In this document: one piece after another, positions 48,548-57,371 of the stretch
Position numbering within the stretch: position 1 is the stretch's first letter
Layout: every line of letters starts with the position of its first letter
Assembly: GCA_025350325.1 (NCBI GenBank)
Contig: JANXYB010000008.1
Location: 26,599-90,598, forward strand
From: Acidobacteriaceae bacterium
GTDB lineage: Bacteria; Acidobacteriota; Terriglobia; Terriglobales; Acidobacteriaceae
Reading direction: 5' to 3'
DNA length: 64,000 nucleotides
Position numbers and translations under genes: made by a program
The notes under the pieces: model-generated
The model's database searches: none
Seen by the model: only the letters and a program-made list of their open reading frames with translations
What the model was told of the DNA's origin: nothing

Positions 48548-49513
48548 ATGAATAATGCGAACAACAACGGCGGCCAGACTTCGGTAGCTCAACTGGAGAC
48601 GAAGCAGCCGATTACTGTGAGCGACGAACTGCCACATATTTCTGTTTGCATCTGCACCTTCAAGCGGCCCGTTCTTCTCAGGCGGCTGCTCGAGACACTT
48701 TCCGCGCAGAAGACTGGCGCACTATTCACTTATTCAATCGTAGTTGTTGACAATGACCAGGCGGGTAGCGGACGGGAACCGAGTCTACGTTCCTTTGGGG
48801 TTCCATTGAGGTATTGTGTCGAACCTAAGCAAAATATTGCGATGGCTCGCAACCGGGCCATCCAAAACGTAACCGGCGATTATGTTGCGTTTATAGATGA
48901 CGATGAATTTGCCCCACCCCACTGGCTCTACACACTCTACACGACTCTCAGTCAACACGATGCAGATGGCATTCTTGGACCGGTTGACCCGCACTTCGAA
49001 GATGGTGCGCCGCGATGGGTTATCGAGGGCGGATTTTATCACCGGCCATCTTATTCAACCGGCATGGTGCTGCCGTGGAGTAAATGTCGTACCGGCAATG
49101 TGCTTCTGAAGAGGAAGCTTTTTGATGACGATGCGGTCCCGTTCAAGCCGGAATGCTTGTCAGGAGAAGATCAAGATTTCTTCAGGCGGAAAATCGAAGG
49201 CGGAAAGACTTTCATATGGTGTCATGAAGCGCCCGCCTTGGAATCGGTTCCACAGGTACGCTGGCGGCGCGGGTTTCTCATAAGGCGGGCTCTGTTTCGC
49301 GGCGTGTTTGCCCAGCGAAACCATGGTTTGCAACCGGTTAGGCTTCTGCAGGCGATTATTTCAACTCCGTTGTATGCGATCGCGCTTCCGATCGCGTTAC
49401 TGTTTGGCCAGGCGAAATTTATGAAGTGCGTTTTCAAATTGTCGTATCACGCTGGCAGACTGCTGGCCGCCGTGGGGTTCAACCCAATTCATCAACCGTA
49501 TGTGACGGAATAA
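48548..49513 (+). CDS. Family 2 glycosyltransferase
   Basis: 321 residues. The domain starts near residue 31 with HISVCICTFKRPVLLRRLLETL, then SIVVVDNDQAGSGRE and the DxD site YVAFIDDDEFAPPHW. The acceptor region has LSGEDQDFFRRKIEGG. A hydrophobic stretch near residues 270-290 (AIISTPLYAIALPIALLFGQ) may anchor it to the membrane. The ATG follows the upstream stop with no gap, so the pair is co-translated. A tRNA-like sequence lies just downstream. Confidence 0.87.
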   Translation: MNNANNNGGQTSVAQLETKQPITVSDELPHISVCICTFKRPVLLRRLLETLSAQKTGALFTYSIVVVDNDQAGSGREPSLRSFGVPLRYCVEPKQNIAMARNRAIQNVTGDYVAFIDDDEFAPPHWLYTLYTTLSQHDADGILGPVDPHFEDGAPRWVIEGGFYHRPSYSTGMVLPWSKCRTGNVLLKRKLFDDDAVPFKPECLSGEDQDFFRRKIEGGKTFIWCHEAPALESVPQVRWRRGFLIRRALFRGVFAQRNHGLQPVRLLQAIISTPLYAIALPIALLFGQAKFMKCVFKLSYHAGRLLAAVGFNPIHQPYVTE

Positions 49514-49536
49514 TCAAAAGCACTGTTGCAAATCTT

Positions 49537-49626
49537 GGAGAGGTCGCCGTTGGCCAAGGCAGCGATCAGCTTGCTGGTTGTGGTGGTTATGCCATCCGGG
49601 GGTTCGAATCCTTCCCCTCTCCGCCA
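49537..49626 (+). other. Degenerate tRNA-Ser-like sequence
   Basis: Ninety bases begin GGAGAGG and end CCTCTCC-G-CCA, a perfect 7-bp acceptor pair with G discriminator and encoded CCA. A D-arm-like GCC...AAGGC and a T loop GGTTCGAATCC are present, and the length is right for tRNA-Ser. The T stem carries G-T pairs or an extra base, and no 5-bp anticodon stem with a normal 7-base loop can be drawn in the middle. It is therefore unlikely to be a working serine tRNA. It may be a decayed tRNA gene or an attachment-site remnant inside the operon. Confidence 0.55.
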
Positions 49627-49679
49627 TTTTCTTTGTGCCTACAAATGCAGTCAACAGACGCGATAGAGGAAATCGATTC

Positions 49680-50582
49680 ATGAAGGCTGGTAATGCGGAC
49701 ATCAAGATCACGGGACGGCTTTTGCGAATCGCTCGCCTGGATGCGGACAAATATAGATTCATTAGCGACCCGGGGCCGGTGATCGACGCTCTGCGTATAT
49801 CAGGCAAGCGAGCAGACATTTTCACATTCGTTCAGAGGTTGGGAGACTCCCAGGCCAGGTTTTCCTATCCGATGGAATGGGATAATTTCGCTGCTATTCC
49901 TATCTCCTCTTTCGATCATTGGTGGAACAAACAGATCGGGTTCAAGGCCAGAAATAAAGCTAAGCAGGCTGAGAAAAAGGGAGTAGCCATTCGAGAAATA
50001 CCATTCAGCGATGAACTCGTTCGCGGAATCTGGGAAATTTACAACGAAGCGCCGATTCGTCAAGGCCGCCGCTTTCCGCACTATGGCAAAAGTCTCGAGA
50101 CCATACATCGTGAAGAGGCAACGTACCTCGATAGCAGCGTTTTCATTGGAGCCTTTCTGGGCGAGAAACTCATAGGCTTCATCAAGCTCGTAAGCGATGA
50201 AACCGGCACGCAGGCCGGACTGATGAATATCGTGTCACTGATTCAACAGAGAGATAAGGCTCCTACCAACGGGTTAGTCGCTGAAGCCGTCCGTGCGTGC
50301 GCCGCGCGCAAAATATCCTACCTGGTTTATTCGAACTTCTCATATGGCAAGAAGCTGCGCGATAGTCTCAGCGATTTCAAAGAACGGAATGCCTTTGAGC
50401 GAATGGACGTACCACGCTACTACGTTCCTTTGACTCCTTTGGGAAAGATGGCGCTGCGCCTTGGCATGCATCACAAGCTGGCTGATCATATTCCGGAGTC
50501 CGTGGCATCACGCCTGCGCGAATATCGCGAAGCCTGGTATAAACGCAAATATGCATCAGCAGCCGAGGCGACGCAGAGCTGA
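49680..50582 (+). CDS. GNAT/FemAB-like acyltransferase-type protein
   Basis: 300 residues. The middle part shows a GNAT-like fold pattern: KARNKAKQAEKKGVAIREIPFSDELVRGIWEIYNE, then DSSVFIGAFLGEKLIGFIKLVSD and LMNIVSLIQQRDKAPTNGLVAEAVRACAARKISYLVY. FemAB-like proteins are a regular part of XrtA/PEP-CTERM polysaccharide loci, so an N- or O-acylation of a sugar is a reasonable guess, but the substrate is unknown. ATG at 49680 has AGAGGAA eight bases upstream. The frame is open further upstream through the tRNA-like element, which is not considered coding. It precedes the asparagine-synthase-like gene by two bases. Confidence 0.65.
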   Translation: MKAGNADIKITGRLLRIARLDADKYRFISDPGPVIDALRISGKRADIFTFVQRLGDSQARFSYPMEWDNFAAIPISSFDHWWNKQIGFKARNKAKQAEKKGVAIREIPFSDELVRGIWEIYNEAPIRQGRRFPHYGKSLETIHREEATYLDSSVFIGAFLGEKLIGFIKLVSDETGTQAGLMNIVSLIQQRDKAPTNGLVAEAVRACAARKISYLVYSNFSYGKKLRDSLSDFKERNAFERMDVPRYYVPLTPLGKMALRLGMHHKLADHIPESVASRLREYREAWYKRKYASAAEATQS

Positions 50583-50584
50583 TC

Positions 50585-52423
50585 ATGCCAGGAATCGTAG
50601 GGCTCATCACAAAACGACCGCGCCACTGGGCAGAACCACAGTTGCAGCGGATGATTTCAACTCTTTGCCACGAATCCTTTTACACCCAGGGAACATGGCT
50701 TGAAGAGTCGCAGGGAATCTACGTCGGCTGGGTCGCTCGCAAGGGATCGTTTGCCGAAGGAATGCCCGTCTGTAACGAGAAAAAAGACAAGGCACTTGTC
50801 TTTGCGGGAGAGGAATATCCCGATCCAGATACTCGCAGTGAATTGATGCGGTCGGGGCATGACTTCAACGGAAACGGACCAGAATATTTAATTCATTTAG
50901 CTGAGGAAGACAGCACTTTTCCCAAGCATCTCAACGGACGATTTCATGGGTTGCTGATTGACCGCACTTCTGGTACGGCGATGCTTTTTAACGATCGGTA
51001 CGGAATGCACAGAGTCTATTACCATGAATCCCCGGAAGCGTTCTATTTCGCCGCAGAGGCCAAAGCGATTCTTGCGGTGCGGCCCGAACTGCGGGCTACC
51101 AGCGATAAGAGCCTTGGCGAGTTTGTCTCGTGTGGGTGCGTGCTCGAAGACAGGACGCTATTCAAAGGCATATACGTGTTGCCTACGGCTTCAAATTGGC
51201 AATTTCGCAACGGAGCGCTGGAACAGAAGAGCAAGTACTTCGAGCCATCGGAATGGGAGGACCAAGACCCTCTCGCACCGCAGGCTTACTACCGTCAGCT
51301 ACAGGAAGTGTTCTCACGAAATCTGCCGCGCTATTTTTATGGTCAGGAAAAGATTGCCGTATCGCTCACGGGTGGGCTTGATACGCGCATGATCATGGCG
51401 TGGTGGAACGCTCCACAGGGATCACTTCCGACGTACACTTTCGGCGGTCCTCTTCGCGAATGCCAGGATGTCACCATCGCTAGAAAAGTGGCCAGCGTTT
51501 GTGAGCAGCCCTATCAAGTAATACCAGTCGGTGAAGATTTCCTTTCACAATTCGCGCATTACGCCGAGCGCGCCGTATATCTGAGTGACGGATGCGCCGC
51601 TGTGAATCGATCTGCTGATCTTTACGCAAACGAGTTCGCAGCGCAGATTGCACCCGTACGAATGACTGGGAATTACGGAAGCGAAATTCTTCGCCGGCTG
51701 CGTGCGTTCAAGCCGACTGATCCGGCGGCGGGCCTGTTTCAGCCTGACTTTATGCGCCATGTCGATCAAGCGCGCCAAACATTCAATCGGCTTATTGAGG
51801 GACATGCGGTTTCTTTCACCGCTTTTCGCCAGGCACCGTGGTATCAACATGGCCTGCTGGCACTCGAGCAGACGCAGCTCTCGGTGCGCTCTCCGTTTCT
51901 GGACAACGATCTTGTCCAGACCGCGTTTCGGGCGCCGAAGTCACAAATCGTCAAGAGCGACATCTTCGAGGATAACGACGATTGTGGACGCCTGATTAAA
52001 GCAGGGAACCCGGCTCTGTCACAGATCCCGACAGACCGCGGTCTAGGTGGCGCGACCCGTTGGAGTTCGCCGATCTCTCGGGGTATGCTCGAATTCACTT
52101 TCAAAGCGGAATACGCATACGACTATGGAATGCCACAGTGGCTGGCGCGGGTCGATCATAGATTGTCCTGGCTTCATTTGGAACGGTTGTTCCTGGGGCG
52201 TCATAAATTCTGTCACTTCCGCATCTGGTATCGCGACGCGCTTGCAAGCTACGTCAAAGAGATGCTGCTCGATCCACGCACGCTTTTACGGCCATATATC
52301 CAGCGCGGCACGGTGGAGGCAATGGTGAACAGCCATCTCAAGGGAGATCGCAACTTCACTACCGAGATTCACAGGCTGCTGACACTTGAGCTACAGCATA
52401 GGCTGTTTGTAGATTCGCAGTAA
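50585..52423 (+). CDS. Asparagine-synthase-like amidotransferase without the catalytic Cys
   Basis: 612 residues with the two-domain layout of glutamine-dependent asparagine synthase. The N terminus reads MPGIVG instead of MCGIVG, so the nucleophile Cys that should become residue 1 is Pro and glutaminase activity should be lost. The rest of the glutaminase fold is recognisable (LNGRFHGLLIDRTSGTAMLFNDRYGMHRVYYH). The synthase domain keeps the ATP pyrophosphatase loop SLTGGLDTR (260-268). It may use free ammonia, or form another amide or ester-type bond as in beta-lactam synthetases, perhaps amidating uronic acids of the polysaccharide. A related amidotransferase is part of XrtA loci. Confidence 0.82.
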   Translation: MPGIVGLITKRPRHWAEPQLQRMISTLCHESFYTQGTWLEESQGIYVGWVARKGSFAEGMPVCNEKKDKALVFAGEEYPDPDTRSELMRSGHDFNGNGPEYLIHLAEEDSTFPKHLNGRFHGLLIDRTSGTAMLFNDRYGMHRVYYHESPEAFYFAAEAKAILAVRPELRATSDKSLGEFVSCGCVLEDRTLFKGIYVLPTASNWQFRNGALEQKSKYFEPSEWEDQDPLAPQAYYRQLQEVFSRNLPRYFYGQEKIAVSLTGGLDTRMIMAWWNAPQGSLPTYTFGGPLRECQDVTIARKVASVCEQPYQVIPVGEDFLSQFAHYAERAVYLSDGCAAVNRSADLYANEFAAQIAPVRMTGNYGSEILRRLRAFKPTDPAAGLFQPDFMRHVDQARQTFNRLIEGHAVSFTAFRQAPWYQHGLLALEQTQLSVRSPFLDNDLVQTAFRAPKSQIVKSDIFEDNDDCGRLIKAGNPALSQIPTDRGLGGATRWSSPISRGMLEFTFKAEYAYDYGMPQWLARVDHRLSWLHLERLFLGRHKFCHFRIWYRDALASYVKEMLLDPRTLLRPYIQRGTVEAMVNSHLKGDRNFTTEIHRLLTLELQHRLFVDSQ

Positions 52424-52492
52424 GCCGCTGAACAGCGTCCTCTACCGTCACCATGCCAGCTACAAACACTCACTAGTCCGCAGAGGTCTTCC

Positions 52493-53899
52493 GTGCGTTT
52501 GCTCGATGATAAAAAAGCCGTTGTGGAGTCAATTCGATGGTCTAAGAATCGCGTGGTCACGCTCGGACTGCTAATCGTGCTGGTGCATTCTCTTTTGGTG
52601 CTGGCGCTCATACCTGCACTGGGCAGGCATCTGGTTCCATCTTTGAATCAGGATAAGGCCGGAGACGGGTACGACTACATTGCCCTCAATCTGGCAAGCG
52701 GCAATGGCTATCGTTTCTATCCGGATACTGCCAGTACGCTCATGCGCGAGCCCGGCTATCCGCTCATCCTTGCGGGACTCATCGTGGCTTTTGGTCAATC
52801 GTTTTTCGCGGTTAAAGTTGTCAACGTGCTCTTCGCACTTGGCACCGCATATTTGATCGCAAGGGTGGTGCGCAGTCTCTCTACTTCTCAATGGCCGATG
52901 CTTGCGGCTCCGCTGCTGTATCTTTTCCATCCTGGCACACTCATCGCAGAGAGCCGTTGTGGAGTAGAGGTAATATTTTCCTTTCTGATTGTGCTCTTCG
53001 TTTTAACCCTGATGCGAGCTATTGAGAGCGCAAAGGCGCGCGCCTACATGATCAGCGGTCTGGTTCTGGGCATTACCGTGCTGGTAAGAAGCGTCCCACT
53101 CCTTTTTCCCATCTGGCTTCTTGCGTATCTGCTGCTGTTTGAGAGGCGAAGAGCTTCAATATTCCTAGCTTGCAGAAATGTCGCTATCCTAATGGCAACT
53201 GTCCTGATTGTGCTCTCGCCATGGATCATCCGGAACTACAGGCTCACAGGGAAGTTTGTGCCTACTGCGAGCGTGTTGGGAGTTTCGGCTCAGGCTGGCC
53301 AGTACATCAATATGCATCGCTCTGAAGGCAAGCCGTGGTGGCTGCTCGATAGAGAGGCTGCTTACGAGAGAGACCGCATTGCGGCGCAACTTGGGTACCC
53401 TGCCAAAGACGACTATTACTATCAAACGTTTTACCGTACAGCAGATGAGATCAAATTTTCCAATTTCTTATTTGCACGGGTGGTGAACGAGGACAAAAAG
53501 GCACCGTTAGTCTTTGTTAAGTTTGCAGCGCGCAACCTCTTCAATTTTTGGTTCACCGGCAAATCGCGATCCGCTACCGCCCAAAATGTTCTCGTTCAGC
53601 TTCCCTACATTGTCCTCGCCGGGATCGGAATCGTGATAGGCATTAAAAACGGATTGGCGCGCACCCTCGGTCCAATTCTATTGTTTTGCGTGTACATGGT
53701 GACAGTGTATCTACCAATCTTGGCGCAGGCGCGATACAGCGTGCCTTTAGTTCCATTCCTCTCGATTCTAGGAACCTTGACTCTGATTGCGTTAAAAGAC
53801 AAAGTGGACCGCTATGGCGGACCGGTCTCAACGACGTCCTTTATCAAGACGCGGGGCACATCTTCGCAAATCCCAATCGAACGGTGGGGGAAACGATGA
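52493..53899 (+). CDS. GT-C type membrane glycosyltransferase (GT39/ArnT-like)
   Basis: 468 residues with about eleven hydrophobic segments. The first periplasmic loop holds the Asp-containing DGYDYIALNLASGNGYRFYPD and MREPGYPLI, typical of GT-C enzymes of the PMT/ArnT/DUF2029 group. These use polyprenyl-phosphate sugars as donors on the periplasmic side. The following gene encodes an ALG5-like enzyme that makes such donors, and its ATG overlaps this stop (ATGA), so they probably work as a pair to add a side sugar. GTG at 52493 is chosen as start with AGAGG upstream. The donor sugar is unknown. Confidence 0.8.
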   Translation: MRLLDDKKAVVESIRWSKNRVVTLGLLIVLVHSLLVLALIPALGRHLVPSLNQDKAGDGYDYIALNLASGNGYRFYPDTASTLMREPGYPLILAGLIVAFGQSFFAVKVVNVLFALGTAYLIARVVRSLSTSQWPMLAAPLLYLFHPGTLIAESRCGVEVIFSFLIVLFVLTLMRAIESAKARAYMISGLVLGITVLVRSVPLLFPIWLLAYLLLFERRRASIFLACRNVAILMATVLIVLSPWIIRNYRLTGKFVPTASVLGVSAQAGQYINMHRSEGKPWWLLDREAAYERDRIAAQLGYPAKDDYYYQTFYRTADEIKFSNFLFARVVNEDKKAPLVFVKFAARNLFNFWFTGKSRSATAQNVLVQLPYIVLAGIGIVIGIKNGLARTLGPILLFCVYMVTVYLPILAQARYSVPLVPFLSILGTLTLIALKDKVDRYGGPVSTTSFIKTRGTSSQIPIERWGKR

Positions 53900-54777
53900 A
53901 CGGCACGTTCCTTGAGATTGCTTCCCCGGTCATTGAAGAGACGCGTTCAAATCTAGGTCAACTTGGCAGTGTTGTCGGTCTGAAACCGGTGACCCGCGCT
54001 GACATTTATCTGTCTATCGTGATCCCTGCTTACAATGAACAGGCCCGTTTGCCTCGCACAGTCCTTGAGACTCTGCACTTCTGCACCACCCAAAATCTCA
54101 ATTTTGAACTGATCATTGCCGACGACGGCAGCCGCGACGAGACGCTTGCACTGACCCGACTGTTCGAGGAAAGTGATTCCAGGATTCATGGGCTCACCTG
54201 TCCACATTTGGGCAAGGGGTCGGCCGTACGTATGGGCATGCTCAATGCCAAAGGCCGTTATGTGTTGTTTATGGATGCGGACGGGGCGACTCCGCTGACT
54301 GAGATTCTTAAGTTACTGGCCGCGCTGGAAGAGGGAAGCGATGTCGCTGTCGGCTCACGTGTTGTGCACCAAACTCACGCGGTCGAAGTCACCAGGTCGG
54401 TTCACAGGCGTTTGATAGGCAGGGCATTTTCATTCTTCGTAAGCCTGTTTGCCGTCGAAGGTATCGCAGATACACAATGCGGCTTCAAGATGTTTCGTCG
54501 CGACGCCGCCCTCGCAATCTTCTCGTTGCAAAAGACGGTAGGCTTTGCATTCGATGTAGAGATATTCTTCCTTGCGAAGCGACTATCACTGGCCGTAGTC
54601 GAGATCCCGGTCAACTGGGTAGCACAGCCTGGCTCAAAGGTAAACCTTGTGACTGACTCAGTGAAAATGCTGTGGGACATCAGCTTGATTCGCTGGTTGC
54701 ATCGCAATTTTCAACCCACTCTTCCCGCGGTTCGACAGTTTTCGCGATCAGTCGACGGCGGGTCTGAAGTTTCGTAA
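53896..54777 (+). CDS. Polyprenyl-phosphate glycosyltransferase (ALG5/DPM-like family 2)
   Basis: 293 residues. The GT-A core begins near residue 39 (YLSIVIPAYNEQARLPRTVLETL), with LIIADDGSRDETLAL, the loop HLGKGSAVRMGMLNAKGRYVLFMDADGATP (DxD) and the hallmark ADTQCGFKMFRRDAALAIF. This is the pattern of dolichyl-phosphate glucosyltransferase ALG5 and of bacterial polyprenyl-phosphate sugar synthases. No membrane helices are present, so it acts at the cytoplasmic face. It overlaps the upstream GT-C gene by four bases; the two fit a lipid-linked side-branch route. Confidence 0.88.
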   Translation: MNGTFLEIASPVIEETRSNLGQLGSVVGLKPVTRADIYLSIVIPAYNEQARLPRTVLETLHFCTTQNLNFELIIADDGSRDETLALTRLFEESDSRIHGLTCPHLGKGSAVRMGMLNAKGRYVLFMDADGATPLTEILKLLAALEEGSDVAVGSRVVHQTHAVEVTRSVHRRLIGRAFSFFVSLFAVEGIADTQCGFKMFRRDAALAIFSLQKTVGFAFDVEIFFLAKRLSLAVVEIPVNWVAQPGSKVNLVTDSVKMLWDISLIRWLHRNFQPTLPAVRQFSRSVDGGSEVS

Positions 54778-54784
54778 AAAAACG

Positions 54785-56224
54785 ATGCTCTTCAATTCAC
54801 TCGAGTTTGCGATCTTCTTTCCGGTGGTGACCGGAATATTTTTCCTGCTGTCCCAACGTTGGCGCGTGCATTGGCTGTTAATGGCGAGTTGCATCTTCTA
54901 TATGGCCTTCATTCCGGCCTATATATTGATTTTGTTCGTCACCATTCTCATCGATTATTTCGCAGGAATATACCTGGAACGTGTCAGGCAAGAGTACCGT
55001 AAGCCGCTTTTGTGGATGAGCATTCTCTCTACTTGTGCGGTCCTTTTCATTTTCAAATATTTCAATTTCTTCACTGACAGCTTTGTAGGTCTAGCTGGAC
55101 TATTTGGATGGCACCTGCCGCGCCACGTAGCGTCGATCATCCTTCCGATCGGACTTTCATTCCATACATTTCAAAGTTTGAGTTATGTCATCGAGGTGTA
55201 TCACGGTAAGCAAAAGGCAGAACACAATCTGGTGGTGTACGCCACCTATGTGATGTTCTTCCCTCAGCTTGTCGCGGGTCCGATCGAGCGCCCGCAAAAC
55301 TTGCTGCATCAGTTTAGAGAATGGCACGAATTCAACTATACAAACGTCACCGACGGCCTGAAGAGGATGGCGTGGGGTTTCTTTAAAAAGCTCGTGGTCG
55401 CAGATCGACTAGCCCTATATGTAAACGACGTTTACTCTGCTCCGCGAAACTATACGGGCTTGCAACTGACGATCGCTTCTGTATTTTTTGCCTACCAGAT
55501 CTACTGCGATTTCTCGGGATACTCAGACATTGCGATTGGCGCGGCACAAGTTCTGGGTTTCCGTTTGATTGAGAACTTCAAGACGCCGTATTACGCGCTT
55601 TCCATTTCAGAGTTTTGGCAGAGATGGCACATTTCGTTGTCGACCTGGTTCAAGGATTATTTATATATCCCCTTGGGCGGCAACCGCGTCAGCCGCAGTC
55701 GGCACATAATCAATTTATTAATCACGTTTGGTTTGAGCGGCCTTTGGCACGGAGCTAACTGGACATACGTGGTTTGGGGACTTCTAAACGGAACATACCT
55801 CGTCACAGGCTTTCTCACCAAGCAATGGCGAGACCGGTTCTTCGCCGCAATCGGATTACCGGAACGCACTGCGATGCGTAGAGCGATCATGCTGGCAACG
55901 ACGTTCACCTTGACGACGTTTGCGTGGATACTGTTCCGCGCGCGAAGCATGGGAGATGCTGCCTACGTATTCACTCACTTGGCAAGCAATTGGGACTTAC
56001 ATAGGTTGGCGACGGAACAGTTTTACATGCGACAATTTCCTGTCGCGGTGTTGTCCATTCTCGTACTTGAGATTGGCCAGCGCTTGGACAAGACAATCCG
56101 AATCCCGTCCATCATGGGAGCACTGCCGATGCCGGCGCGATGGACTCTCTATGCGGGTTTTGTGATGGTGGTAGTGATGTTTGGTGTGTACCAGCAGATG
56201 CAGTTCATCTACTTCCAATTCTAG
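54785..56224 (+). CDS. MBOAT family O-acyltransferase (AlgI-like)
   Basis: 479 residues with about ten hydrophobic segments. The opening MLFNSLEFAIFFPVVTGIFF is characteristic of AlgI-type proteins, and the catalytic His lies in SGLWHGANWTYVVWG at residue 322, the same number as the essential His of Pseudomonas AlgI. AlgI moves acetyl groups from the cytoplasm for O-acetylation of alginate. Here the acceptor is likely the locus's own polysaccharide. An SGNH-like protein, the usual periplasmic transferase partner, is encoded directly downstream. ATG at 54785 lies 7 bases after the previous stop. Confidence 0.93.
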   Translation: MLFNSLEFAIFFPVVTGIFFLLSQRWRVHWLLMASCIFYMAFIPAYILILFVTILIDYFAGIYLERVRQEYRKPLLWMSILSTCAVLFIFKYFNFFTDSFVGLAGLFGWHLPRHVASIILPIGLSFHTFQSLSYVIEVYHGKQKAEHNLVVYATYVMFFPQLVAGPIERPQNLLHQFREWHEFNYTNVTDGLKRMAWGFFKKLVVADRLALYVNDVYSAPRNYTGLQLTIASVFFAYQIYCDFSGYSDIAIGAAQVLGFRLIENFKTPYYALSISEFWQRWHISLSTWFKDYLYIPLGGNRVSRSRHIINLLITFGLSGLWHGANWTYVVWGLLNGTYLVTGFLTKQWRDRFFAAIGLPERTAMRRAIMLATTFTLTTFAWILFRARSMGDAAYVFTHLASNWDLHRLATEQFYMRQFPVAVLSILVLEIGQRLDKTIRIPSIMGALPMPARWTLYAGFVMVVVMFGVYQQMQFIYFQF

Positions 56225-57370
56225 GTGGTTGCGATTACAAGTCGACTCCAGAATCCGCCGGCAGGATCTCAGAATGCCGTTTTGACGAGTGCCGGATCAC
56301 CTCGCCGAGAGCCGGGGATGAAGTGGGGCACCGAGCAGATTTCCGTTGCGAAAGCACGGGAGCCGGTTCTGGATCCTCTGACAGCAGTGCGGCGCCTAGC
56401 AGGCTTTTTCGCGCTGCTGGTCGCGCTCGCATTCGTGACGAACGTAGTCATTGCGCATGGATTGAAGCAAATTAGGACGTCTTCTTTCGGAGCCTGGAAT
56501 CAGGTGATGCAAGGCAAGGTAAACGCCGACGTCATCATTACCGGTTCGTCTCGGGCGACTTACCATTACGATCCGCGCGTGATTCAGGGGGGTACGGGTC
56601 ATACGACATTCAATCTTGGCAGAGTTGGATCGCAAACAGACGTTCAGGTTGCAGTGCTCAAGGCATATCTCGAGCACAACAAGAAGCCGCAACTGATCGT
56701 GCATAATCTCGATGCCTTCAGCTTGGTGACTACTAGCAAGGTGTATGAACCTGCGCAGTACGTTCCATATCTCGACGATCCTGAACTGTATCAATCAATG
56801 CGGCAGATCGACCCTGAAGTAATCAAGAGTCGCTATATTCCGCTGTATGGTTACGTTGTTGAGGATATGAACTTCACCTGGATTCTAGGCGTCAAAGCTC
56901 TTTTTGGTTATTCACCTAAGCAGAATTATTTCCAGGGCTTCTTTCCGCGCGACAAGGAATGGACCGATGAGTTTGAAAAATTCAAGGCGGGGAATCCTCG
57001 CGGCATGAGCTTCGCTGTCGAACCGGAAGGTATCGAGGCGTTGCAGGAGTTGATCCAACTGTGCCAAAGAGGCGGCATCCGCCTTATATTTGTCTACTCA
57101 CCTGAGTACAGTGAAATGCAGTCTCTAACCATTAATCGAGCGGAGATTTTTACTCGCTTGCGCGAACTAGCTGTCGCTAACGAGGTGCCGTTGTTGGACT
57201 ACAGCGCATGGAAATATAACGGAGACCGCGAGTATTTTTACAACTCGCAGCACTTGAACGCTGCAGGAGCGGCACTCTTTTCAGACGACGTGGCAAAGCG
57301 ACTCAAGACTTACCTGGCATCGCAAAGCACGACCTCCGAAGCCTCTCCACAGCAGGCCGAGTCAAAATAG
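56225..57370 (+). CDS. Membrane-anchored SGNH-like protein, putative acyl transfer partner of the MBOAT
   Basis: 381 residues. One membrane helix (about 60-78, FFALLVALAFVTNVVIAHG) is followed by a periplasmic domain with block-I-like VIITGSSRATYHYDP (Ser108/Ser109 region) and a late YNSQHLNAAGAALFSDDVA, which resembles the block-V D/NxxH of SGNH hydrolases. Such proteins (AlgJ, AlgX and relatives) take the acyl group from the MBOAT and put it on the sugar. The start is unclear: GTG at 56225 touches the MBOAT stop and gives a 55-residue hydrophilic N terminus; ATG at 56318 has a poor ribosome site. The gene order supports pairing with the MBOAT. Confidence 0.7.
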   Translation: MVAITSRLQNPPAGSQNAVLTSAGSPRREPGMKWGTEQISVAKAREPVLDPLTAVRRLAGFFALLVALAFVTNVVIAHGLKQIRTSSFGAWNQVMQGKVNADVIITGSSRATYHYDPRVIQGGTGHTTFNLGRVGSQTDVQVAVLKAYLEHNKKPQLIVHNLDAFSLVTTSKVYEPAQYVPYLDDPELYQSMRQIDPEVIKSRYIPLYGYVVEDMNFTWILGVKALFGYSPKQNYFQGFFPRDKEWTDEFEKFKAGNPRGMSFAVEPEGIEALQELIQLCQRGGIRLIFVYSPEYSEMQSLTINRAEIFTRLRELAVANEVPLLDYSAWKYNGDREYFYNSQHLNAAGAALFSDDVAKRLKTYLASQSTTSEASPQQAESK

Positions 57371-57371
57371 A

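Noticed and set aside
49537..49626. Selenocysteine tRNA reading of the tRNA-like element (90 bases, G discriminator, long middle part)
   Set aside because: No TCA anticodon, the eighth acceptor pair is mismatched and no 6-bp D stem can be drawn.
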